Shown: positions 33,545 through 43,063 of the stretch, one piece after another
Layout of the letters: each line of letters starts with the position of its first letter
Numbering within the stretch: the stretch's first letter is position 1
NCBI GenBank assembly: GCA_964611185.1
Contig: CAZSXE010000014.1
Location: forward strand, 1 to 52,950
DNA length: 52,950 nucleotides
Source: CAAGNP01 sp964611185
GTDB taxonomy: Bacteria > Bacteroidota > Bacteroidia > Bacteroidales > UBA932
Direction: 5' to 3'
Translations under genes and position numbers: made by a program
The notes under the pieces: model-generated
Database searches by the model: none
What the model was told of the DNA's origin: nothing
Seen by the model: only the letters and a program-made list of their open reading frames with translations

Positions 33545-33552
33545 CAAATATA
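33545..33552 (-). promoter_or_regulatory. -7 box of the DUF4493/PCMD operon
   Basis: The minus strand reads TATATTTG, a perfect TAnnTTTG, 45 bases before the first lipoprotein ATG. Confidence 0.6.
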
Positions 33553-33594
33553 TAAAATTTTTGATAAATCATATTTTTCTTGGAAAAAACTCAC

Positions 33595-33602
33595 TACTTT
33601 TG
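33595..33602 (+). promoter_or_regulatory. -7 box of parE
   Basis: TACTTTTG is a perfect TAnnTTTG, 30 bases before the ATG at 33633. It rules out the in-frame upstream start at 33561 as the real one. Confidence 0.6.
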
Positions 33603-33632
33603 CAAAACCCGATAAGGATATTTGAACAAGAT

Positions 33633-35480
33633 ATGAGTATAATAAAGAAAGATTATAACGATGACTCCATTCAGACCCTCGAATGGAATGTCCACATAAG
33701 ACAGAGACCCGGAATGTACATTGGAAATACCGGTGACGGCTCCCTTCCTGATGATGGCATCTATATTCTCATAAAGGAAGTTCTTGATAACTCTGTCGAT
33801 GAATACTCATCCGGATACGGAAATGAAATCGACATTACAGTAGAGAATAAAGATGTAGTAATAAGGGACTTCGGCAGAGGAATACCTCTGAACAGTCTTA
33901 TCGATGTAGCGAGCAAGCCCAACACCGGAGGAAAGTTTGACAGCGAAGTGTTTCAAAAATCAGTCGGTCTTAACGGAGTAGGTTTAAAAGCCGTGAATGC
34001 GACCTCAAGCTACTTCTATATCGAATCATTTAGGGACGGAGCATCAAAATGGGCTGAATTTTCGGAAGGATACCTAAAAGAGAGCGGAGATAGGAACAAT
34101 ACCGGTGAAAAAAACGGCACTATCGTAAAATTCACAGCAGACGATTCTATATTTCCATCATACAGATACAACACAGAGTTTATCGAAACGATGGTGAAGA
34201 ACTACTCCTACCTGAACACCGGTCTTCTTCTGAAATTCAACGGAACAGAGTATAAATCCAAAAACGGACTTCTCGACCTGGTCAATGACAACCTTGGCTC
34301 TGAGCCTCTCTATCCCCCAATCCACCTGACCGGTCACGATATTGAGCTTGTAATTACTCACGGAGAAAGTACCGGGGAAGATGTCTCTTCGTTTGTAAAT
34401 GGACAAAATACCACTCAAGGGGGGACACACCTCTCTGCATTCAGAGAAGCAGTAGCAAGAACCATAAAAGAATATTTTAAAAAAGACTACGACCCTTCTG
34501 ATGTGAGACAGTCAATGGTGGGGGCGATAAGCATAAGGGTTGTTAACCCGATTTTCGGTAATCAGACCAAAACCAAGCTGAACTCCAAATTTGTCAACAA
34601 CGACATCACGGTAAGAAATTTTATAGGTGATTTCATACAAGAAGAACTCGACAATTATCTCCATAAAAACATAGAAACCGCCACTCTTCTTCAAAAGAAA
34701 ATCCAAGAATCGGAGAAAGAGAGAAAAGCCATATCGAGCATTCAGAAATCGACACGCGACAAAGTAAAAAAAGCAAGTCTCTGCAACAAGAAACTACGCG
34801 ACTGTCGAGTACATTATTGCGATACGCGAAATCCTCTTGCCGACAAATCGACACTTTTTATCACAGAGGGGGACTCAGCGAGCGGCTCCATAACCAAAAG
34901 CAGAGATGCATCCTCTCAGGCAGTGTTCAGCCTGCGTGGCAAGCCTCTTAACTGCATTCAGAAGAACAATAAGGAGATATACGGAAACGAAGAGCTTATT
35001 CTCCTAAAAGCAGCACTGAATGTAGATGAAGATCTCGAAAATCTCAGATATAATAAAATAGTGATAGCGACCGATGCCGATGTGGACGGAATGCACATCA
35101 GACTCCTTCTTATATCATTTTTCCTTAAATTCTATCCCGATTTGATCAGACAAAATCATCTTTTCATCCTTCAAACTCCACTATTCAGGGTACGAAACAA
35201 AAAGACCACTACATATTGTTATAATGATGAAGAGAAGTACAAAGCAATAAAAGATCTCGGCGCAAACCCCGAAATAACACGATTTAAAGGTCTCGGTGAA
35301 ATATCTCCGGACGAATTTAGAGTGTTTATCGGTGAAAATATCCGTCTTGATCAGGTCAGACTTTCAAAAGATGACGATATATCTACCCTGCTGAAATTTT
35401 ACATGGGAAAGAACACATTTGAAAGACAAAATTTCATCAGAGATAATTTACGCTCCGACCTATTACTTGAAATAGTATGA
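33633..35480 (+). CDS. parE: DNA topoisomerase IV subunit B
   Basis: ParE is the ATPase half of topoisomerase IV, which decatenates daughter chromosomes. The GHKL ATPase site has KEVLDNSVDE, RDFGRGIP and GLNGVGLKAVNA. The TOPRIM domain has EGDSASGSI and DADVDGMHIR. The C-terminus MGKNTFERQNFI is that of Bacteroidetes ParE rather than GyrB. From ATG 33633 it has 615 residues, the expected length. The acyltransferase gene overlaps its stop by four bases (ATGA). parC is not adjacent. Confidence 0.94.
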   Translation: MSIIKKDYNDDSIQTLEWNVHIRQRPGMYIGNTGDGSLPDDGIYILIKEVLDNSVDEYSSGYGNEIDITVENKDVVIRDFGRGIPLNSLIDVASKPNTGGKFDSEVFQKSVGLNGVGLKAVNATSSYFYIESFRDGASKWAEFSEGYLKESGDRNNTGEKNGTIVKFTADDSIFPSYRYNTEFIETMVKNYSYLNTGLLLKFNGTEYKSKNGLLDLVNDNLGSEPLYPPIHLTGHDIELVITHGESTGEDVSSFVNGQNTTQGGTHLSAFREAVARTIKEYFKKDYDPSDVRQSMVGAISIRVVNPIFGNQTKTKLNSKFVNNDITVRNFIGDFIQEELDNYLHKNIETATLLQKKIQESEKERKAISSIQKSTRDKVKKASLCNKKLRDCRVHYCDTRNPLADKSTLFITEGDSASGSITKSRDASSQAVFSLRGKPLNCIQKNNKEIYGNEELILLKAALNVDEDLENLRYNKIVIATDADVDGMHIRLLLISFFLKFYPDLIRQNHLFILQTPLFRVRNKKTTTYCYNDEEKYKAIKDLGANPEITRFKGLGEISPDEFRVFIGENIRLDQVRLSKDDDISTLLKFYMGKNTFERQNFIRDNLRSDLLLEIV

Positions 35481-36046
35481 AACCACAAACAGCACATTTT
35501 TTTCTCACTCTGATGGGATGGAAAGCGATAGAGCCCCCTGTCCCCGAGCCTAAATGTGTGATTCTCGGCGTTCCTCACACCTCATTTTGGGATTTTGTAG
35601 TGTCATACCTCTACTATACATCTGTAGGAGGCAAGACAAATATCATGATAAAAAAGGAGTTTTTCAGGTGGCCTGTCAAAAAGCTGCTCATATCCTTGGG
35701 TGGGATTCCTGTCGATCGCTCACGCGCAGCAGGGGCAGAACTTATAATGCATACGATAGAAGAATTCAACTCGAGAGAGACACTTCATCTCTCCATTGCA
35801 CCTGAGGGGACACGAAAACCGGTAGAAAAATGGAAAGCAGGATTTCATAAAATCGCTACTGCTGCAAATGTTCCTGTATATCTTGGATATTTTGACTGGA
35901 AGACAAAGACCATTGGGAGAGGTATAAAGTTCGATTTGACAGACGATGCAAAAGCTGACCTGAAGAGAATCCGCCAATACTATAAAGACAAAGGTGTCGT
36001 AGGTAAGCACCCCGAAAGATTTGCGCTTGGCAAAGATCTCGATTAG
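35477..36046 (+). CDS. 1-acylglycerol-3-phosphate acyltransferase family protein
   Basis: This PlsC-type acyltransferase has the catalytic HX4D motif HTSFWD near residue 34, a GGIPVDRSRAAG block and the substrate-binding APEGTRK. The short length (189 aa) and lack of a clear membrane segment place it in the small PlsC-like group; the acceptor could be lysophosphatidate or another lipid. It overlaps parE by four bases and so shares its promoter. It ends 11 bases from the converging phosphatase gene. Confidence 0.88.
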   Translation: MKPQTAHFFLTLMGWKAIEPPVPEPKCVILGVPHTSFWDFVVSYLYYTSVGGKTNIMIKKEFFRWPVKKLLISLGGIPVDRSRAAGAELIMHTIEEFNSRETLHLSIAPEGTRKPVEKWKAGFHKIATAANVPVYLGYFDWKTKTIGRGIKFDLTDDAKADLKRIRQYYKDKGVVGKHPERFALGKDLD

Positions 36047-36057
36047 AAAAATGGCGA

Positions 36058-36894
36058 TTATTCTTCAAAATGAATGTCAAGTCGTCCCACATATTCTCCT
36101 GAGGCACCGTCCTGAAGGACAATAACATCCTTATTATCAAGATTTTTGAAGATTTTCTCAGTAACGAGAAAAGTATGAGAATGACCTCCGATTATTATAT
36201 CAATATTTTTAGAATGTTCGGCAAGACGAAAATCGGACAACACCTTTGGATTCCTTGAAGAATAGCCAATATGTGTAAGGGCGATAACCAAGTCGCATTT
36301 CTTCTCCTCCTTGAGCATCTTAGCCACTTTATTTGCTGTTTCAAACCCATCCTTCACCACTATTCCTTCTCTGCATTTTTTAGAAACAAGATTATCCAAA
36401 TTGAGGATAAGACCGAAAACTCCGATTTTTCTCCCCCCTTTTCTGATTATGATGTAGGGCTTTACCACACCCTCAAGTGGTGTATTTGAAAAATCTACAT
36501 TGGCACATACAGTCGGAAATTTTGCTTTTTTAAGTCTGCCGGAGAGCTCTTCCACTCCATTATCAAACTCGTGATTGCCCAACGCCACAGCCGTATAACC
36601 GAGCTGATTCATAATTTCCACTTCGAGAGCACCGCGAAAAACCGTAAAATAAGGAGTCCCTTGATTATAATCACCGGCATCGAAAATCAAAACATTTTTA
36701 TTCTCACTTTTTACTTTATCAAAATATTCTCCTCTTCTGCTTACTCCCCCCAATCCCTTACCTTTACCCACACGAATCGGCTCAATCTGAGAATGAGTAT
36801 CGTTGGTATGAAGAATCACCAAATCCTGAATTTTTCCGCAAGATGACAAAGACAAAACAACACAAACCAAACATAAAACTCTATATATTTTCAT
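36058..36894 (-). CDS. 5'-nucleotidase-family metallophosphatase lipoprotein
   Basis: This is the calcineurin-like catalytic half of a UshA-type 5'-nucleotidase, which hydrolyses extracellular nucleotides or UDP-sugars. A lipobox SLSSC ends at Cys19. The metal-binding motifs HTNDTHS, DAGDYNQGT, GNHEFDNG and GGHSH are all present. The substrate-binding C-terminal half is a separate gene just upstream (36903-37649), an arrangement seen in other Bacteroidetes. The ATG at 36894 is preferred over the GTG at 36900. It is the last gene of the leftward operon. Confidence 0.9.
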   Translation of the reverse strand: MKIYRVLCLVCVVLSLSSCGKIQDLVILHTNDTHSQIEPIRVGKGKGLGGVSRRGEYFDKVKSENKNVLIFDAGDYNQGTPYFTVFRGALEVEIMNQLGYTAVALGNHEFDNGVEELSGRLKKAKFPTVCANVDFSNTPLEGVVKPYIIIRKGGRKIGVFGLILNLDNLVSKKCREGIVVKDGFETANKVAKMLKEEKKCDLVIALTHIGYSSRNPKVLSDFRLAEHSKNIDIIIGGHSHTFLVTEKIFKNLDNKDVIVLQDGASGEYVGRLDIHFEE

Positions 36895-36902
36895 ATCCAC
36901 AC

Positions 36903-37649
36903 CTATTTAATAATTTTAACTCTTCCGTCGCCCTTATTATCAAAGATATAATTATGAGCGGTTTTATCTTTTATATAATTAATAACCCCATCTCTGACAA
37001 AAAGGTCAGTCCTCTCAATCTTAATGGCATCGCTTCCAATATTCATCGAATCACCTCCATCGATAAGAAAATCAAGAGTTACAAGCCTGTATATGGTCGA
37101 ATCGTCGAGAGGCTCCCCCGCCACATTGCATCGGGTCATCTCATTATCTTCAACGACAATCTCCACCCCACCAAGGGCCTGAAAAGAGCCTGACTTAGCA
37201 AATTTATTAAAAATTTTTCTTAACGAACTACCTTTAATGTCAACAATAACCATCATATTATCAAAAGGATAGACAGAATAGATGTCATATTTTCTAATCG
37301 GTCCCTTAGGCAAAGCAGATCGGATACCTCCGAAATTGGAAAGAGCTAACACTTTATCACCCTCTTTCAAATAGGGCGCGGCAGAGTATATTAATACATC
37401 AGCAGTAAAATTCGATAATCCGCTTTCAGGATTTTTCTTCATCATCTCCTCAGACGAATACCCCACAATCTCCATAAGAGGCTCAATACCGGGAGAGTAC
37501 TTGGCTATAATCTTATCGATTTGGGAAATATTGTTAGTTTCATACAATGTATCCATCGCCACCCTCTGCCATTTATAAGAGAAAGACTGCGCAGAGAGGG
37601 AGATTACGGCTACCGCCAATAGTGCGGCGAAAGTAAATATCCTTTTCAT
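36903..37649 (-). CDS. 5'-nucleotidase C-terminal domain protein
   Basis: A signal peptide (ending SLSAQ) leads into a 5_nucleotid_C domain. Recognisable blocks are SGLSNFTADVLIYSAAP, LSNFGGIRS (the Asn/Gly nucleotide-binding loop), and VTLDFLIDGGDSM. In UshA this domain binds the base and ribose and is fused to the metallophosphatase; here it is a separate secreted polypeptide, eight bases before its partner gene. It lies 11 bases after the ABC permease gene, so all four genes appear co-transcribed. Confidence 0.88.
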   Translation of the reverse strand: MKRIFTFAALLAVAVISLSAQSFSYKWQRVAMDTLYETNNISQIDKIIAKYSPGIEPLMEIVGYSSEEMMKKNPESGLSNFTADVLIYSAAPYLKEGDKVLALSNFGGIRSALPKGPIRKYDIYSVYPFDNMMVIVDIKGSSLRKIFNKFAKSGSFQALGGVEIVVEDNEMTRCNVAGEPLDDSTIYRLVTLDFLIDGGDSMNIGSDAIKIERTDLFVRDGVINYIKDKTAHNYIFDNKGDGRVKIIK

Positions 37650-37660
37650 GAAAAAGAGTA

Positions 37661-39022
37661 CTATTTAAGTTTAATCCAAGTCAGAAGATCCTTCCAAGTC
37701 GCTTTCTTACCATACATCAATATCCCCACACGATAGATTTTCCCCGAAAGATAAACTGTAAACAAAAATGTCAGGAACAACAAACCAATCGAAAGAAGCA
37801 ATTCCCAAAGGGGAACCCCACCCTCAAAAGGGATTCTCGCCAACATCACCATCGGTGAGGTAAATGGAATAATAGAAGCCCAGAAAGATAGCGCACTGTC
37901 AGGGTGCTGAAAAGTGTGAATCATTATGAGCAGCCCCAAAATAAGAGGGACGGTAATAGGAAGGGTAAGCTGCTGAGTATCAGCCTCATTGTCCACTGCG
38001 GAGCCCACTGCCGCAAACATTGCTGCGTACAGCAAATAACCGAGAATAAAATATATGAAGAAACAACCGAGAATATATGGGAAGTCGATCTGCGATACGG
38101 CAGAAAGGATCCCACCAAGCTCTGAATTGCCGGAGGCGATGGCCTCAATGGCATTTTGAGCTTCATCTCCGGCTATCATAGAGACTTGTTCCGTACCGGA
38201 GCTTAGCTGATTCTGAATCAAATCTTTACCTGCCACAATATTGAATCCGAACACTAAAACAAGAGTGAGCACTACCCATATCAAGAACTGAGTAATAGCT
38301 ACTCCGGCTACCCCTACTATCTTACCGAGCATCAGGTCGAACGGTTTTACAGAAGAGACTATCACTTCCACTATCCTCGTCTGCTTCTCATCGATAACAC
38401 TCCTCATAACCATATTTCCGAACATAAAAACAAACATATAAATGAAGAAACTCATGATATATGAGAGCACCATACTTATTTCGACCATACTTCTCTTTTC
38501 CTGTCCGTCTTCACCGAAAAGATATGTGTCGATTTTTACATCAGACTTCACATCATTTAGAATCTTATCGAGGTCCTTTATATCATATTTACTTAATTTA
38601 TAAGCCTCTACGGCACTATTAGCACTCTTTTTGATAGAAGCCTTTATATCGATATTCATCTCCTTGGTAGAATATGCAGTGACAGAAACATTATTATTCT
38701 CGTCCAACGGAGAGACCACTACAAGGGCATAAGCATCGGTATCTGCAAAATTCTTTTTAACCTCCTCCACATCACTGTCGGGAGAGATTACATAATTGAT
38801 TCTTTCATCACTTTTAAGGGACGGTGCCACTATTTGAGACTGATCAAGCACCACCACCTTCAGATCCTTTTCCCCCTCATCATTCATCATAATAATAGAG
38901 GGTATTATCATCAATGCGGCAAAAAGAATAGGTGTGAGAATGGTGGTCAGAATAAAAGATTTTTTCTTAACCCTTATGCTGTACTCTCTTCCTGCTACAA
39001 TATTTATCTTTTTTAAATCCAT
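37661..39022 (-). CDS. ABC-2 type transporter permease (NatB/YhaP-like)
   Basis: The protein has one N-terminal membrane helix after MDLKKINIVAGREYSIRVKK, a long extracytoplasmic domain of about 150 residues, and five to six C-terminal membrane segments, the ABC-2 permease layout of the NatB family. The start at 39022 is two bases after the ATPase stop, so it is co-translated with its partner. Substrates in this family include Na+, drugs and lipids; none can be assigned here. Length is 453 residues. Confidence 0.88.
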   Translation of the reverse strand: MDLKKINIVAGREYSIRVKKKSFILTTILTPILFAALMIIPSIIMMNDEGEKDLKVVVLDQSQIVAPSLKSDERINYVISPDSDVEEVKKNFADTDAYALVVVSPLDENNNVSVTAYSTKEMNIDIKASIKKSANSAVEAYKLSKYDIKDLDKILNDVKSDVKIDTYLFGEDGQEKRSMVEISMVLSYIMSFFIYMFVFMFGNMVMRSVIDEKQTRIVEVIVSSVKPFDLMLGKIVGVAGVAITQFLIWVVLTLVLVFGFNIVAGKDLIQNQLSSGTEQVSMIAGDEAQNAIEAIASGNSELGGILSAVSQIDFPYILGCFFIYFILGYLLYAAMFAAVGSAVDNEADTQQLTLPITVPLILGLLIMIHTFQHPDSALSFWASIIPFTSPMVMLARIPFEGGVPLWELLLSIGLLFLTFLFTVYLSGKIYRVGILMYGKKATWKDLLTWIKLK

Positions 39023-39023
39023 A

Positions 39024-39944
39024 TTATTTGTCCTCCCCTTTAACAAGTGAAATAAAAATATCATTCATACTCGGAATAAGTTCTTTGTAAGAGACAATAT
39101 CCATAGAATAATTAATCAATTCATTAAGAATTTTCTTCGATTCTACACCATTCTCTACCCCGAGAACTACCCTCCTCGCCCCTTTATACTCCTGATCTGA
39201 AACAATTTTAAAAAGATCCGATGAAGAAAGATTATCGGAAGAAACGCCTCTGTATATGACTTCTACTTCGTTTTTTCCATGATCTCTTCTTATCTGATCC
39301 ACTTCTCCCGTAACCACAAGTTTTGATTTATTAATAAGGGCTATCCTGTCGCACAATTCCTCCACTGATTCCATATTATGGGTAGAAAGGATAATGGAAG
39401 CGCCTTTATCGCGCATCGCCAAAATTTCATTTCTGATAAGCTGAACATTTACAGGGTCGAATCCGGAGAAAGGCTCATCAAGAATCAATAAAGATGGGTT
39501 GTGAAGAATAGTGGTGATGAACTGCACTTTTTGGGCCATTCCCTTAGAAAGCTCTTCGACTTTTTTATTCCACCACGCCTGAATACCGAATTTGACAAAC
39601 CATTTCTTCAATTCGCGCGTAGCATCTTGAGTACTCAATCCTTTAAGCTTAGCCAAATAGAGAGCCTGCTCACCCACTTTCATTTTTTTATAAAGACCTC
39701 TCTCCTCGGGAAGATATCCGATTTTATAAATATCGTTAGAACAGAGTGGTTTCCCATTAAAAAACACCTCACCGGAATCGGGGATAGTGATCTGATTCAT
39801 TATTCTTATAAGGGTGGTCTTTCCGGCACCATTGGGGCCTAACAGACCAAAAATCGTCCCTTGAGGGACTTCGATAGAAACAGAACTTAGAGCGGAAAAA
39901 TCACCAAATTTCTTAACAATGTTTCTACATTCGACAACATTCAT
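39024..39944 (-). CDS. ABC transporter ATP-binding protein (NatA-like)
   Basis: The first gene of the leftward exporter operon. Walker A GLLGPNGAGKTTL, signature LSKGMAQKVQF, Walker B LLILDEPFSGFDP and the H-loop STHNMES are all intact. A C-terminal extension of about 90 residues is typical of ABC-2 export ATPases. It pairs with the permease that starts just past its stop. Its -7 box (39965-39972) lies in a tight divergent intergenic space shared with the acyl-CoA synthetase gene. Confidence 0.92.
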   Translation of the reverse strand: MNVVECRNIVKKFGDFSALSSVSIEVPQGTIFGLLGPNGAGKTTLIRIMNQITIPDSGEVFFNGKPLCSNDIYKIGYLPEERGLYKKMKVGEQALYLAKLKGLSTQDATRELKKWFVKFGIQAWWNKKVEELSKGMAQKVQFITTILHNPSLLILDEPFSGFDPVNVQLIRNEILAMRDKGASIILSTHNMESVEELCDRIALINKSKLVVTGEVDQIRRDHGKNEVEVIYRGVSSDNLSSSDLFKIVSDQEYKGARRVVLGVENGVESKKILNELINYSMDIVSYKELIPSMNDIFISLVKGEDK

Positions 39945-39952
39945 TACTTTTG
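39945..39952 (+). promoter_or_regulatory. -7 box of the acyl-CoA synthetase gene
   Basis: TACTTTTG is a perfect TAnnTTTG directly after the ABC ATPase start codon, about 48 bases before the ATG at 40000. It faces the minus-strand box at 39965-39972, with only 12 bases between them. Confidence 0.55.
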
Positions 39953-39964
39953 TATTTTAAATCG

Positions 39965-39972
39965 CAAATATA
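39965..39972 (-). promoter_or_regulatory. -7 box of the ABC exporter operon
   Basis: The minus strand reads TATATTTG, a perfect TAnnTTTG, 20 bases before the ATPase ATG. Confidence 0.6.
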
Positions 39973-39999
39973 TAATAATTTATTCTATAAAATACTCAA

Positions 40000-41646
40000 A
40001 TGATTAATCACTATTTATTTTATCTTCAAAGGTCGATGAGAAATGGATGGGACACACCCGCTTTGACCAATTTCGGAGGTAAGACCTACTCTTATGGTCA
40101 GATAGCTACACAAGTGGCCAAATTTCATATTCTTTTTGAAAAAATGGGATTAAGAAAAGGAGAAAAAGTCGCATTGTGTGCCAAGAACAGTTCCGAATGG
40201 GGGATTGCTTTCCTTGCAGCCACATCATATCAGTGCACAGTGGTTCCATTATTAAATGATTTTCTTCCCGACAGTATTCAAAATCTTACAGAACACTCCG
40301 AAAGCGTTCTGCTATTTACCGATGAAGAAATATGGAAAAAATTAGATTCATCTAAATTCACATTTCTCCATACTGCGATAGACCTTCAGAGCGATCGCAC
40401 ACTATTTTCCAAGATTGAAGGGCTTAATGAGGCTCATGAAAATATTGAAACACTGTTTCAGGAGAAGTATCCGGATGGATTTACCATTACCGATGTAAAT
40501 TATCCTACAAACAATTTTGAGGATCTTGCCCTTATAAATTACACCTCAGGGACCACAAGTGCTCCTAAAGGGGTTATGCTCACCTACGGCAATATCAGTT
40601 CCAATATAGAATTCGGGCAGTGGGGTATTCCGAATTACCCCGGAGAAACTATCGTTTCAATGCTCCCCCTGGCACACATGTACGGACTTGCCTTTGAGTT
40701 CCTATACCAGCTTGCAGGTGGATGCCATGTTTTCTTCCTCGGAAAAATTCCATCTCCGAAGATTCTCCTGAATGCATTTGCACAAGTTAAGCCTTATATG
40801 ATGGTCACCGTACCGCTGGTAATTGAAAAAATATTCCGAAACACTGTTATACCCACCTTGCAAAAGCCTACTATAAAATTTGCAATGAAAATTCCCTTTA
40901 TGCAGGATATTATCAGAAAGAGGGTACGCAGTAAAATCATCGATGCATTCGGAGGGGCAATTCGCGTAATAATCATCGGCGGAGCCGCAATAAACAAAGA
41001 GGTAGAAGATCTTATGAAAGATATAAAACTACCATATACAGTGGGTTACGGAATGACAGAATGTGCCCCTATTCTCGGTTACGAAGATTGGAAAAAATTC
41101 AGAAAAGGGTCCTGCGGAAAGGCTGTTCACAGAATGGAAGTACGCATAGACTCCGAAGACCCTCGGAAAGTAGTGGGTGAAATACAGGTGAAAGGTGACA
41201 ATGTGATGAAGGGGTACTACAAAAACGAAGAGGCTACCAAAGCTGCTTTCACCCCCGACGGATGGATGCGCACCGGAGACCTCGGACTGGTCGATTCAAA
41301 AGGAAATATATTCATCAAAGGGCGCAGTAAAAACCTCATTCTCAGCTCCAACGGTCAGAACATATACCCTGAAGAGATTGAAGATAAGCTAAACAGTCAG
41401 CCTTATGTGATAGAATCCGTAGTGGTAGAGAGAGACAAGAAAATAGTGGCCCTCGTATTCCCTGATATGGACAGAGTATCCCAAGAGTCTCTTGACGATA
41501 TGAATCTAGCCAAGGTCATGGAAGATAACAGAATAAAGATGAATCTTCTTCTCCCCAACTACAGTAAGATTGCAAAAATAGAACTGATCAAAGAGGCATT
41601 TGAAAAAACCCCTAAAAGGAGTATCAAACGCTTTTTATATAAATAA
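40000..41646 (+). CDS. Long-chain acyl-CoA synthetase (AMP-forming)
   Basis: This ANL-superfamily enzyme activates fatty acids with ATP and CoA. The P-loop YTSGTTSAPKGVML is near residue 180, followed by LPLAHMYGLAFE, the motif GYGMTECAPILGYE, and the hinge GWMRTGDLGLVDSKGNIFIK. The final lysine-bearing RSIKRFLYK is catalytic in the adenylation half-reaction. Length (548 aa) matches the FadD15-like group common in Bacteroidetes. It is monocistronic, with a converging HhH gene nine bases downstream. Confidence 0.92.
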   Translation: MINHYLFYLQRSMRNGWDTPALTNFGGKTYSYGQIATQVAKFHILFEKMGLRKGEKVALCAKNSSEWGIAFLAATSYQCTVVPLLNDFLPDSIQNLTEHSESVLLFTDEEIWKKLDSSKFTFLHTAIDLQSDRTLFSKIEGLNEAHENIETLFQEKYPDGFTITDVNYPTNNFEDLALINYTSGTTSAPKGVMLTYGNISSNIEFGQWGIPNYPGETIVSMLPLAHMYGLAFEFLYQLAGGCHVFFLGKIPSPKILLNAFAQVKPYMMVTVPLVIEKIFRNTVIPTLQKPTIKFAMKIPFMQDIIRKRVRSKIIDAFGGAIRVIIIGGAAINKEVEDLMKDIKLPYTVGYGMTECAPILGYEDWKKFRKGSCGKAVHRMEVRIDSEDPRKVVGEIQVKGDNVMKGYYKNEEATKAAFTPDGWMRTGDLGLVDSKGNIFIKGRSKNLILSSNGQNIYPEEIEDKLNSQPYVIESVVVERDKKIVALVFPDMDRVSQESLDDMNLAKVMEDNRIKMNLLLPNYSKIAKIELIKEAFEKTPKRSIKRFLYK

Positions 41647-41655
41647 CCGATACCA

Positions 41656-42390
41656 TCACTGATACAGGCGAAGCCTCTGAGCATAAGGCTCGGAGATAAT
41701 ATTGTTTTCCACCAAAGCATCTATGGAGAACCACTCCCGACTTACCATCTTACGGAAGCGTTCGATTCCGTAAGCGGCATATTTACCTATATACGGATGG
41801 ATAGACATCGAGTCGAGTGGATACACATAAAAATCTATTTTTCTTATAAGCAAAGTATCTATACATATCCTTTTTTCAAAACCGACAAACTTTGCCGAAT
41901 CTATCCCGTCGATGTCCATTAACTGCTCAACACTAACAAAGGAACCGCCAAGTCTTGTTCTGAACTCTATGATTTTGCGGGCAAAATATGGACCTACGCC
42001 ATAAAGGGTAACGAGTGAAGAGCTGTCTGCTGAATTTAAATCAATCTTCGGCTTGGGTTTATATACAGGCTTGGGAGGGAGTTTGGACAAGGAAAATACT
42101 TTTTTTCCCCCCTCGGAAGAATCTGAAATGTGCTTAGATTTCTTTATCTCGGTAGATTTTTTACCTGACTTCTCCCCTCCTTTTACTGAGGCGACCTTCG
42201 ACGAAGAGGGTACATCCGTCCGAGCCAATGAAGAACTATCCTGCGACACCTCTGACAAATCATCTCCACCCCCATTGTAAATCCTCACCACCTTAACTGC
42301 AAAAAATACAAACTGAATGGCAAGGAGGATAAAAACAAGAGATAAAACCCCTATTGACAATGATTTAGATATTTTCTCCTTTTCCGACAT
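41656..42390 (-). CDS. Membrane-anchored helix-hairpin-helix (ComEA-like) protein
   Basis: One N-terminal membrane helix (about residues 13-33) is followed by a serine/lysine-rich linker and a helix-hairpin-helix region. DLNSADSSSLVTLYGVGPYF and a second hairpin VEQLMDIDGIDSAKFVGF match the ComEA DNA-binding fold; a degenerate repeat follows near the C-terminus. ComEA captures incoming DNA in competent bacteria, but this family is widespread in Bacteroidetes without proven competence. The gene overlaps rsmI by 26 bases. Confidence 0.82.
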   Translation of the reverse strand: MSEKEKISKSLSIGVLSLVFILLAIQFVFFAVKVVRIYNGGGDDLSEVSQDSSSLARTDVPSSSKVASVKGGEKSGKKSTEIKKSKHISDSSEGGKKVFSLSKLPPKPVYKPKPKIDLNSADSSSLVTLYGVGPYFARKIIEFRTRLGGSFVSVEQLMDIDGIDSAKFVGFEKRICIDTLLIRKIDFYVYPLDSMSIHPYIGKYAAYGIERFRKMVSREWFSIDALVENNIISEPYAQRLRLYQ

Positions 42391-43060
42391 AATCCGCCCC
42401 CTCTACTACTAATACTATTTCTCCCTTAGGTTCATTGGTTGAAAACCAACTATGAAGCTCAGCTAAAGTGCCGCGCCGAGTCTCTTCATGAATTTTACTG
42501 ATCTCTCTCGAAACAGATGCACGCCTCTCCCCGGAGAGATGTTCTATCATCGAAGAGAGCGTTTTGACAAGACGATATGGAGATTCGTAAAAAATCATCG
42601 TCCTCCCCTCTGATTCGAGTGAAGAAAACTTCGTCTGTCTCCCTTTTTTTACCGGCAAAAACCCCTCAAAGACAAATCTGTCACAAGGAAATCCCGAATC
42701 GACCAAAGCAGGGACAAAGGCAGTCGCCCCAGGAAGGGTCTCCACCTCTACACCTCTCTCCACGCAGCTCCTTACAAGAAAAAATCCGGGGTCAGAGATA
42801 CCTGGCGTTCCGGCATCGGAAATGAGAGCAACATTCATCCCTGAAATAATTTTATCCACAATGGCACAAGAATTTTTATGCTCATTAAACTTATGATGCG
42901 ACTCCATGTGAGTAGCTATCTCATACTTTTTCAAAAGAAAGGCACTCGTCCGAGTATCCTCTGCAAAAATAACATCTACCTCCTTCAGCACTCGTATAGC
43001 CCTGAGGGTAATATCCTCAAGATTCCCGACAGGGGTAGGGACAATAAATAATTTTCCCAT
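42365..43060 (-). CDS. rsmI: 16S rRNA (cytidine1402-2'-O)-methyltransferase RsmI
   Basis: RsmI methylates the ribose of C1402 in the decoding centre. The tetrapyrrole-methylase fold is clear: LFIVPTPVGNLEDITLRA at the N-terminus, FAEDTRTS, LISDAGTPGISDPGF and PGATAFVPAL. Length is 231 residues, slightly shorter than the E. coli protein because the C-terminal domain is absent, as in many Bacteroidetes. It lies four bases after the conserved hypothetical gene and overlaps the HhH gene. Confidence 0.94.
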   Translation of the reverse strand: MGKLFIVPTPVGNLEDITLRAIRVLKEVDVIFAEDTRTSAFLLKKYEIATHMESHHKFNEHKNSCAIVDKIISGMNVALISDAGTPGISDPGFFLVRSCVERGVEVETLPGATAFVPALVDSGFPCDRFVFEGFLPVKKGRQTKFSSLESEGRTMIFYESPYRLVKTLSSMIEHLSGERRASVSREISKIHEETRRGTLAELHSWFSTNEPKGEIVLVVEGADYVGKGENI

Positions 43061-43063
43061 AAA

